Below, piece after piece: positions 36,218 to 43,442 of a stretch of 64,000 bases of DNA. This DNA comes from Verrucomicrobiia bacterium. Its GTDB lineage: Bacteria; Verrucomicrobiota; Verrucomicrobiia; Verrucomicrobiales; DEV007. The notes beneath the pieces were generated by a model, which saw only the letters and a program-made list of their open reading frames with translations, was not told the DNA's origin and searched no databases. Location: assembly GCA_030427505.1 (NCBI GenBank), contig JAUICH010000006.1, positions 124,001 through 188,000 on the forward strand. The letters run 5' to 3'. The translations under genes and the position numbers were made by a program. Each line of letters starts with the position of its first letter. Position 1 is the stretch's first letter.

Positions 36218-37531
36218 ATGAAACGCCTCCTCCGCCTCTCTATTTTTGTTGTTACTCTTGGTTTGGGCATGCCCGCGCTCCGGGCTGAAAACTGGCCCAA
36301 CTGGCGCGGCCCGAACCTGAATGGGTCCACCTCGGAAAAAGGACTGCCCACGAGTTTTTCCAAAACGGAGAACGTGTTGTGGGTGGCGCAACTGCCGGGA
36401 CCGGGAGCCTCCACGCCGGCAGTCTGGGAAGACAGTGTGTTCCTGACCTCGGTGGACGACTCCCTGGGCGGAGTCGTGGCGATCAAGCTGGACCGGAAGA
36501 CCGGCAAGGAAGTCTGGCGCAAGAAGTTTGCTGAAGGCACCTTCGTGGACGACCGGTCCAACTTTGCCTCTCCCTCGCCCGTGACGGACGGCAAAGCCGT
36601 GTATTTCTTCGCGGGCTCCGGGGACTTGGTCTGCTTTGACATGGACGGCAAGGAAATCTGGAGCCGGAATATTCAGAGTGACTACGGCGAGTTTGCCTTT
36701 AACTGGACGTTTTCCAGCAGCCCGCTGCTTTTTGGCGGAAAGCTGTACCTGCAGATCTTGCAACGGAACAAGCCCGCGCGGGATCGGGGGAAAGAGGGAG
36801 CGGAATCGTTCCTTCTGGCCATGGATCCGGCCACGGGTAAGGAACTATGGCGTCACGTGCGCCCCTCTGACGCGGTGGAAGAGTCCCTGGAAGCCTTTTC
36901 AACGCCCATTCCATTTACCCACGAAGGGCGGGAGATGATCGCGATTGCCGGGGGCGACTGCCTGACGGCGCACGACCCCGCGGACGGCAAAGAGATTTGG
37001 CGCTGGGGGACCTGGAACCCGAAGCGCGTGGAACACTGGCGCCTGGTGCCTTCACCCGTTTACGGTCAGGGCGTGGTGCTGGTGTGCGCCCCGAAGGGCG
37101 AGCCGATCTTCGCGGTGAAGGCTGGGGGCAAAGGAAAGCTGAGCGATACGGCGCTGGCATGGAAGAATGACAGCAAGGGAATCACCAGCGACGTACCGAC
37201 GCCGCTCTTCTACAAAGGCCGGTTCTACGTGCTGGACGGCAACGGCAAGTTCATCAACTGTCTGAACCCGGAAACAGGGCAGCCGATCTGGAGCGAACGC
37301 TTGGACGCGAAGACGAAGTTCGAGGCTTCGCCCACCGGCGCGGACGGCCGCGTCTACCTGATGAATCACTTGGGCGAAGTGTTCGTTCTCGCGGCGGGAG
37401 ACAAGTTTGAGATCCTTTACCGGACGGTCATGGGAGAGGACCAAAGCACGAACTTGCGCACCCCGATTGTGCCGGCGCAGAACCACTTGTTCATTCGCAC
37501 GGATGACAAGCTGTACTGCATCGGTTCCTGA
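36218..37531 (+). CDS. Secreted PQQ-type beta-propeller protein
   Basis: This 437-residue exported protein has a signal peptide (MKRLLRLSIFVVTLGLG, cleavage near LRAE). The rest consists of repeated propeller blades of the PQQ/BamB type: WPNWRGPNLNG at the start, VAIKLDRKTGKEVWRKKF, VCFDMDGKEIWSRN, LAMDPATGKELWRH and CLNPETGQPIWSERL. The WRGPN opening is common in a planctomycete and verrucomicrobial family of secreted propellers; the ligand is unknown and the usual BamB partners are not nearby. I chose the ATG at 36218 for the signal peptide; the frame opens at 36149. Confidence 0.85.
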   Translation: MKRLLRLSIFVVTLGLGMPALRAENWPNWRGPNLNGSTSEKGLPTSFSKTENVLWVAQLPGPGASTPAVWEDSVFLTSVDDSLGGVVAIKLDRKTGKEVWRKKFAEGTFVDDRSNFASPSPVTDGKAVYFFAGSGDLVCFDMDGKEIWSRNIQSDYGEFAFNWTFSSSPLLFGGKLYLQILQRNKPARDRGKEGAESFLLAMDPATGKELWRHVRPSDAVEESLEAFSTPIPFTHEGREMIAIAGGDCLTAHDPADGKEIWRWGTWNPKRVEHWRLVPSPVYGQGVVLVCAPKGEPIFAVKAGGKGKLSDTALAWKNDSKGITSDVPTPLFYKGRFYVLDGNGKFINCLNPETGQPIWSERLDAKTKFEASPTGADGRVYLMNHLGEVFVLAAGDKFEILYRTVMGEDQSTNLRTPIVPAQNHLFIRTDDKLYCIGS

Positions 37532-37670
37532 CGGGGAAAAAAATCGCGGGATTTTCTTCGATTATTTCAGCCGTGAACGGGTCGCGAAACGCAACTTGTT
37601 TCGGATCATGAACTTTTCCATTGTCGGAATGGCTCCGTGGTGTTGAATACGCGGACAGATCAACCCCATC

Positions 37671-38672
37671 ATGTCTCTTAGTTCCACTCTGGCCTCCAGC
37701 AAGAAACCGATTTCGATTGTCACCGGAGGGGCGGGTTTTCTTGGATCGCACCTTTCCGACCGTTTGTTGGCCGAGGGGCACAAGGTCATCGGGATCGACA
37801 ATCTCATCACCGGATCGATCGACAACATCGGCCACCTGTCCGGGAATCCCGACTACGAGTTTATCAAACACGACGTCACGAAGTACCTGTTCATTCCGGG
37901 CCGGGTGGACTGCATTTACCACTTTGCGTCTCCCGCCAGTCCCATGGACTACTTGGAACTACCCATCCAGACGCTGAAGGTCGGCGCGCTGGGCACGCAC
38001 AATGCCCTGGGTCTGGCGAAGGAAAAGAACGCCACCTTTTTGTTGGCCTCCACCTCGGAGGTGTATGGAGACCCGCTCATCCATCCGCAGCAGGAGGACT
38101 ACTGGGGCAACGTGAACCCCATTGGACCCCGCGGAGTGTATGACGAAGCGAAGCGCTTTGCCGAGGCCATCACGATGGCCTACCACCGCTACCACGGCAT
38201 CGACACAAAGATCGTCCGTATTTTTAACACCTACGGCCCGCGCATGCGGCTGAAGGATGGGCGGGTGGTACCGGCCTTCATCGGACAGGCTTTGGAGGGA
38301 GAGCCGCTGACGGTGTTTGGCGACGGTTCGCAGACGCGGAGCTTCTGTTTTGTCTCCGACCTGATCGACGGCATTTTCCGGCTCTCCATGCACGCCACGC
38401 ACAACCCCGTGAACATCGGGAACCCGGGGGAGATGACCATCAAGCAGTTCGCGGAGAAGGTGTTGTCGCTGCTGGATACCAAGTCCGCCATCGAATACCG
38501 GCCGTTGCCGGAGGACGATCCCAAAGTGCGGCAGCCGGACATCGGCCTGGCCAAGGAACTATTGGGATGGGAGCCGAAGGTAAGCTTCGACGAAGGGCTC
38601 GAGGCCACGATCGACTATTTCCGGGGCCGTGTGGAGCCCACCGCGGGGGTGGAGGGAACTTCCACCCTTTAA
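37671..38672 (+). CDS. uxs: UDP-glucuronate decarboxylase (UDP-xylose synthase)-like SDR
   Basis: This 333-residue extended short-chain dehydrogenase should convert UDP-glucuronate to UDP-xylose using tightly bound NAD. The motifs are the Rossmann loop [60 protein letters not shown], the catalytic [10 protein letters not shown] (Tyr and Lys), and [18 protein letters not shown]. The SPASP and YDEAKR features separate this group from 4-epimerases. It precedes the Amuc_1102-like gene on the same strand. UDP-xylose is used for surface glycans. Confidence 0.9.
   Translation: MSLSSTLASSKKPISIVTGGAGFLGSHLSDRLLAEGHKVIGIDNLITGSIDNIGHLSGNPDYEFIKHDVTKYLFIPGRVDCIYHFASPASPMDYLELPIQTLKVGALGTHNALGLAKEKNATFLLASTSEVYGDPLIHPQQEDYWGNVNPIGPRGVYDEAKRFAEAITMAYHRYHGIDTKIVRIFNTYGPRMRLKDGRVVPAFIGQALEGEPLTVFGDGSQTRSFCFVSDLIDGIFRLSMHATHNPVNIGNPGEMTIKQFAEKVLSLLDTKSAIEYRPLPEDDPKVRQPDIGLAKELLGWEPKVSFDEGLEATIDYFRGRVEPTAGVEGTSTL
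38647..38671 (+). terminator. Possible weak terminator at the end of the uxs gene
   Basis: GGGTGGA (38647-38653) pairs with TCCACCC (38661-38667) and is followed by TTTAAATGTTT. The stem overlaps the last codons of the gene and the T-tract is poor. It may reduce read-through into the next locus. Confidence 0.35.
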
Positions 38673-38775
38673 ATGTTTAACAAAACTGGAGAATAGTATT
38701 GCCAAGAAAAATCATCTCGCCTTAAAACGAGAACCTTTGCACACTGGCAAAGATCCCTACAAAATTTTGAACGAA

Positions 38776-39387
38776 ATGAAAGCCCTCCCCATATCCGCTC
38801 TTTTCGCCCTTGTGACTCTGATTGGCGCGCACAACGCGTTCGCGCAGGTGCCCCAAGTGAAAGTTGACGTTCAGGAGATTGAAGTTCAGGTCCAGAACAC
38901 CCCCAGCTTTGAGGCGGGAAACGTCAAAGATAAGAAGATCCCCAACCCGAAAGAATGGTTGGAAGTGGAAGTGAAATTCGAGTGCCAGACGACGTCTCCG
39001 GACGGCTTGGTGCCCTCTTTGGACCTCCGCTACTACATTGCCATCAAAGGGGATGGCAAGACGACGATGTTCCAGGGCGATGTGCGGCATGTGAACATCC
39101 CGGCCAAGGAGGAGATGTATTCCGTGGTTTACCTGTCTCCGTCCTCCCTGATCAAAGCGACCGGAAAACCGCGTGGGTTTTCCACCAGCGATCTCTATGG
39201 CGTGGCGGTGGAAGTGACGTATGACGGACGGGTGGTTACCGGGATGTCTGAAGGCGGCTCGGGCTCATGGTGGAAGTCCGCGAGCGTTTCTCCGGTAATG
39301 GAAGTGCTTCCGAAGAGTGAAACTCCTTTCGCGCTGCTCTGGCTGGATCGCTACGCGGACACGCAGGATGACGGCCGGGGCCGCTAA
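38776..39387 (+). CDS. Secreted protein, Amuc_1102-like
   Basis: This 203-residue exported protein has a signal peptide (MKALPISALFALVTLIG, cleavage at AFAQ) and a beta-rich mature domain (VKVDVQEIEVQVQNTPSFEA, WLEVEVKFECQTTSPDGLVP and YGVAVEVTYDGRVV). In size, signal and position before a PilM-type gene it corresponds to Amuc_1102 of Akkermansia muciniphila. Amuc_1102 lies in the gene set linked to pilus-like structures and is, as I recall, an Ig-like outer-membrane-associated protein. The ATG at 38776 gives the signal peptide; the frame opens at 38629. Confidence 0.75.
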   Translation: MKALPISALFALVTLIGAHNAFAQVPQVKVDVQEIEVQVQNTPSFEAGNVKDKKIPNPKEWLEVEVKFECQTTSPDGLVPSLDLRYYIAIKGDGKTTMFQGDVRHVNIPAKEEMYSVVYLSPSSLIKATGKPRGFSTSDLYGVAVEVTYDGRVVTGMSEGGSGSWWKSASVSPVMEVLPKSETPFALLWLDRYADTQDDGRGR

Positions 39388-39479
39388 GCATTCCCGCGCT
39401 GGTTCCGCCGGTTGGGAAGCTATCCGGTCTATGCGGTTCCGAAGCGATCAAGCTCATCACGCGGCATCAATATTTTAGT

Positions 39480-41234
39480 ATGGCTGACAAGAACACGACA
39501 ACCGTCTTTAACTTTGGCTCGCAGACCGTCAGTGGCGCGGTGTTTTCCACGTCGGGCGGAACTTTGACCCTCCAGCGGTACCAGTCCACGGAGATCATGG
39601 GCGATCCCACTGCCGAGGGGGCGTATCCGTCTCAACTAAAGGTGGCGCTGACCGAAATCAGCAAGCCGCTCAAGGCAAAGGGAGAAAGAGTTCGCTACGC
39701 GATTTCGAGCCAGTCCGTGTTTGTGCGGTTCGTCAGCCTGCCGCCGCTGGACGAGGAAAAGGTCGACCAGATCGTCGAGTTTGAGGCGCAGCAGAACGTG
39801 CCGTTCCCGATCAATGAGGTGGCGTGGAACTACCAGTTGATCGGCGACGAGGACGACCCGGAAGTGGAAGTCGCCCTAGTGGCCATCAAGCTGGACGAGC
39901 TGAATGACATCAGCGCGACCGTGGGTGGCGTGGGACTGGGAACCAGCGGGGTGGACATTGCCCCGGCGGCCTTGTTCAACGCCTTCCGCTACAACTACGC
40001 GGACGTTACCGGCGTCACCCTGATCATCGATATTGGCGCCCGGACCACCAACCTGATTTACGTGGAAGGCGGCAAGGCCTTCATTCGCGTGATCAAGATT
40101 GGGGGCGCGGACATCACGAAGAACATCGCCAAGGAGTTCAACGTGAACTTTATCGAGGCGGATCAACGGAAAGCCGCGGACGGTTTTGTCGCGTTGGGCG
40201 GGCCTTATGCCGAGCACGAAGACCCGGTCATTGCCGGACTTTCCAAAGTCATCCGGAATTCCCTGACGAGGCTGCATTCCGAGATTGTCCGGACGACGAA
40301 CTTTTTCCGCAGCCAGCAGGGCGGCAGCGCGCCCGAACTGGTGCTGCTGGCGGGCGCTTCCGCCGGCATGCCGTTCATGCGTGAGTTTTTCGCTGAAAAG
40401 CTGAGCCTGCCCATCGATCATTTTAATGCTTTCCGGAACGTCAAGATTGCCGGCAAGGTGAACAAGGAAGAGATCCAGGCCAAGTCTCACACCATGGGCG
40501 AACTGGTGGGGCTGGCGCTGCGCGACGCGGGGCCGTGCCCGATGGAGATCGACCTGGTGCCGGACGACGTTCGCGAAGAGCGCGACGTGAATTCCCGGAA
40601 GCCGGCCCTGGTTGGGGCGGCGGTGATCTTGGGGCTCTTGCTGGTGGCGGTTGGATTCTACTTCCAGCAAGCCGCAAACCTGGCCAAACAAGAGACCAAA
40701 CGGCGGGAAAGCGAATATCAGACCCTGAAGAACTTCAACGACAAGATCAAGGACCAGAAGGAACGGATCGAGGAGATGGAGGCTAAGCAGAAGCCCTACA
40801 CCCAGGCGGTGATTGCTCGCGCCTACTGGCCGGAAATTTTCCGCGATCTCAATAGCCGGATGACGTCCGATCTGATCTGGATCACCCAGTTGGAACCGCT
40901 GGCAAAAGGGGAGGCCATCACCGAACCGGTGGTGCAGCGCAGCGACGATCAGCCAGTGTTCGAGGATCTGGAGCAGAATGAGGAATCCGGGTATGTGGAT
41001 GCCATCCTGCTGAAAGGACTTTGGCGCGACAACGATCAGGTGGGTTCCCAAGTGGTTCACCAGTACCTGGACGCCTTGGAGAAGTCTCCCTACTTCGCCC
41101 TGGAAGGCGTGGACACGAACCAGATCTTGAGAACGCTCGAGGTGGGCGGAGGTGGAGGCCGTTATGCCTGGCAGTTTGAAATGTATCTGCCGCTGCCGGA
41201 TGACGAGAACATGAGAATTCAGTACACCAAGTAA
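39480..41234 (+). CDS. PilM-PilN fusion, Amuc_1101-like
   Basis: This 584-residue protein combines an actin-like PilM domain (about 1-350) with a PilN-like part. The PilM part includes KVDQIVEFEAQQNVPFPINE, LIIDIGARTTNLIYVEGG and LVLLAGASAGMPFM. The second part has a transmembrane segment (375-395), a coiled coil (about 398-440) and a periplasmic alpha/beta domain. In type IV pili PilM and PilN are separate and PilM binds the PilN tail; here they are one chain. The first phosphate loop reads FNFGSQTVSG, with Asn11 where PilM normally has Asp, which may affect ATP use. It corresponds to Amuc_1101 by order and is followed after 38 nt by the Amuc_1100-like gene. Confidence 0.85.
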   Translation: MADKNTTTVFNFGSQTVSGAVFSTSGGTLTLQRYQSTEIMGDPTAEGAYPSQLKVALTEISKPLKAKGERVRYAISSQSVFVRFVSLPPLDEEKVDQIVEFEAQQNVPFPINEVAWNYQLIGDEDDPEVEVALVAIKLDELNDISATVGGVGLGTSGVDIAPAALFNAFRYNYADVTGVTLIIDIGARTTNLIYVEGGKAFIRVIKIGGADITKNIAKEFNVNFIEADQRKAADGFVALGGPYAEHEDPVIAGLSKVIRNSLTRLHSEIVRTTNFFRSQQGGSAPELVLLAGASAGMPFMREFFAEKLSLPIDHFNAFRNVKIAGKVNKEEIQAKSHTMGELVGLALRDAGPCPMEIDLVPDDVREERDVNSRKPALVGAAVILGLLLVAVGFYFQQAANLAKQETKRRESEYQTLKNFNDKIKDQKERIEEMEAKQKPYTQAVIARAYWPEIFRDLNSRMTSDLIWITQLEPLAKGEAITEPVVQRSDDQPVFEDLEQNEESGYVDAILLKGLWRDNDQVGSQVVHQYLDALEKSPYFALEGVDTNQILRTLEVGGGGGRYAWQFEMYLPLPDDENMRIQYTK

Positions 41235-41272
41235 AGGGGAGACAGTCTCCAGACCGCCGTTCTTTTTTTGTA

Positions 41273-42271
41273 ATGAAAGCCAAGCAGTTTTATGCCGTTT
41301 ACGGGGTTATCCTGGCCCTGATCGTGGGGGGAGCCGGGTTCTTCCTGTATCGCGGTTTCTCCGCCTATTCCGCAGCCGTCGAGGAGTTTGACAACCGGGA
41401 TGCCACCATCAAAACCCTGAAGAAGGCGGCTCCCTTCCCGAACGCGGCCAACCTGGACAAGCTCACGGCTCAGGTCGACGACTACCAGCAGCAGATCGAG
41501 GAACTCAACAAGGCGCTGCTGAGGTTTCAGAAACCGCTGAACATGAATGTTAAGGATCGGGAGTTTCAGCAGATCCTGAAAAACAAAATAAGAGAGTTCA
41601 AAGAGTATGCCAAGGCCCGGGGGATGGGGCTGCCCGACACGGAGTCCGATCCTTTCTACATGGCCATGGACCGGTATGAGACGGAACTGCCGGAAAGCGA
41701 AATCGTGCCCTTGTTGGTATATCAGCTGGATGCCGTCGAACGTCTCCTGAAGATGTTGGCGGACTCCCGGGTGGAGCAACTTACCACTTTGAGCCGCGAG
41801 ACCCTGCCGGGAGAAGGGGACAACCCCCCTGCGGAGGAAGGCACCGTGGTGCAGAAGTACCCCATCAGCTTGACCTTTTCCGCCACGCACTCGGGCTTCC
41901 AGAGTTTCATCAATGCCCTGAGCAACGACGACGAGTTTTTCTTTATCCTGCGGATCATCCGGGTGGAGAACGAGAAACAGGAGGGACCGATCAAGGGGGC
42001 AGCCGACGTGGGGGTCTCGAGAATTCTCAACAAGGAAGGCGTCGAGATTCCCCAGACCGAGAAGGACGAACTCTACCAGCTTCCCTATGATGAGATGATG
42101 GCGATCATCGAGGAGCGAGGCTATCGCGTCGAAAGCCAGGATGCCCAGGTCATCATGGGGCAGGAGAAAGTGCACGCCTATTGCATCATCGACTTGGCGC
42201 GGTTCGAGGAATTCATAGATACGGAAGAGGGGGCTGGCGAGGCCGGTGGCCCGGAGAAAAAGAAGAAGTAA
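41273..42271 (+). CDS. PilO-like inner-membrane protein, Amuc_1100-like
   Basis: This 332-residue protein has a short cytoplasmic start, one transmembrane segment (about 7-28, AVYGVILALIVGGAGFFLY), a coiled coil (about 60-90, LDKLTAQVDDYQQQIEELNK) and a periplasmic domain. Within that domain PISLTFSATHSGFQSFINAL resembles the second PilO/GspM-type ferredoxin-like fold. Length, topology and neighbours match Amuc_1100, the well-studied A. muciniphila envelope protein with host immune effects. The likely role is the PilO-like alignment protein between inner membrane and secretin. Primary sequence identity is low; the call rests on order and architecture. Confidence 0.75.
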   Translation: MKAKQFYAVYGVILALIVGGAGFFLYRGFSAYSAAVEEFDNRDATIKTLKKAAPFPNAANLDKLTAQVDDYQQQIEELNKALLRFQKPLNMNVKDREFQQILKNKIREFKEYAKARGMGLPDTESDPFYMAMDRYETELPESEIVPLLVYQLDAVERLLKMLADSRVEQLTTLSRETLPGEGDNPPAEEGTVVQKYPISLTFSATHSGFQSFINALSNDDEFFFILRIIRVENEKQEGPIKGAADVGVSRILNKEGVEIPQTEKDELYQLPYDEMMAIIEERGYRVESQDAQVIMGQEKVHAYCIIDLARFEEFIDTEEGAGEAGGPEKKKK

Positions 42272-42355
42272 TGCAGCAGCGGGCCAATACCGGCCCGAGT
42301 GTTCTCCATCGAGGAAAGATCGCGGAATCAATTTTTAGTCAACCGGACATCGATA

Positions 42356-43348
42356 ATGGACTGGGTTTCAAACAAGTGGGATAAGGTCATTCTTTTGGTC
42401 GTGGCGCTGATCGCCATCGGCTTGTCAGTTAAGTTTGTCTTGGACAGTCTCGCCTACGGCGACCGCTTCCAAACCAGCACCGTGGCGCAGGACGACACCT
42501 TTCCCGAGATGGCCTCGGAACGGGTGCAGCAGTGCACCCTGCTGGTGGCGCAGAACACGGAATGGAAACTTCCGTCCCTGGGCCCCGAGGGGGGAGAGAA
42601 GCAAATCCCGCTCTTCAAGTCGGTGCCGATTGTGACGGTTTCCGGCCAGTTGATCGACATGCTCGATCCCAACGCCCGGCCGCTGCGTCCGCCGGTCACC
42701 AACGCGTGGTTGATGGAATACAACTTGGACTTCCTGAAGAGCAGCGTGCTGGACGACGACAATGATGACGACGGTTTTAGAAACCTCGAAGAGTGGGAGG
42801 CGAAGACGGATCCGACGGACAAGGCCAGCCACCCATCGTTTGCCAACAAGCTGGAACTGGTGTCCCGCCGCCAGCAAAACTATGTGGCGGAATTCGCGGC
42901 GAAGCCGGATGCCGAGCGTTACCAGATTATCCGCTACCCTTCTTCCCTGTTTAACAGCCGGGACACTTTCATCTTGGCGATTGGGGAGATTTCCAGTGAC
43001 GAACAGCTTCGCGTGGACTCATATGTGGAGAAGGAGGAAAAAGACGGCGCGGGCATCACGCGTGACTCTTCAGAGCTGTCCGTGACCTACAAACCGAACA
43101 CCCCGGACGCCGAACAACACGTCCTCAAGAAGGGGAACAAGACCGTCATCCCGACTTATTTCGCCCAGTTCCGGTTTTTGCTTGATAAGGGAGAAGACAT
43201 TTATGTAAAGGAAGGGGCCACGTTTAAACTGAGTCTCGATCCTGAGACCGAGTATAAACTCGTTGACATTGAAGAAGATAAAGCCGTAATCTCGTACCGC
43301 CCGGAGCCGGGAGCGGATGAGGTAACCGTCGAGATAAATAAGAAATAG
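42356..43348 (+). CDS. Membrane-anchored periplasmic protein, Amuc_1099-like, with calcium-type loop
   Basis: This 330-residue protein starts MDWVSNKWDKVILLVVALIA, an N-terminal membrane anchor like that of Amuc_1099, and continues as a periplasmic protein. Residues 133-160 hold an acidic loop (DDDNDDDGFRNLEEWE, then AKTDPTD) that has the form of a thrombospondin type 3/EF-hand-like calcium site. The C-terminal half is beta-rich (FRFLLDKGEDIYVKEGATFK). A PilP-like linker between PilO and the secretin is a reasonable inference from position. I chose the ATG at 42356; the frame opens at 42299 without a plausible membrane anchor at the start. Confidence 0.7.
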   Translation: MDWVSNKWDKVILLVVALIAIGLSVKFVLDSLAYGDRFQTSTVAQDDTFPEMASERVQQCTLLVAQNTEWKLPSLGPEGGEKQIPLFKSVPIVTVSGQLIDMLDPNARPLRPPVTNAWLMEYNLDFLKSSVLDDDNDDDGFRNLEEWEAKTDPTDKASHPSFANKLELVSRRQQNYVAEFAAKPDAERYQIIRYPSSLFNSRDTFILAIGEISSDEQLRVDSYVEKEEKDGAGITRDSSELSVTYKPNTPDAEQHVLKKGNKTVIPTYFAQFRFLLDKGEDIYVKEGATFKLSLDPETEYKLVDIEEDKAVISYRPEPGADEVTVEINKK

Positions 43349-43393
43349 CCGCAGTAATCTGCTCCTCGAAAAAAGAGGGGAATTTTCCAAACA

Positions 43394-43424
43394 GGCCGCT
43401 GAAATGGCGGCCAATTAGTTTTTT
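43394..43424 (+). promoter_or_regulatory. Hairpin plus T-tract between the Amuc_1099-like and secretin genes (attenuator candidate)
   Basis: GGCCGC (43394-43399) pairs with GCGGCC (43407-43412) around a seven-base loop; six bases later comes TTTTTT (43419-43424), 18 nt before the secretin start codon. An A-rich loop hairpin (CCTC/GAGG) lies just upstream. It could act as a partial terminator that lowers secretin expression relative to the inner-membrane genes. Confidence 0.4.
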
Positions 43425-43442
43425 GTCATCCAGCGAAGAAAA

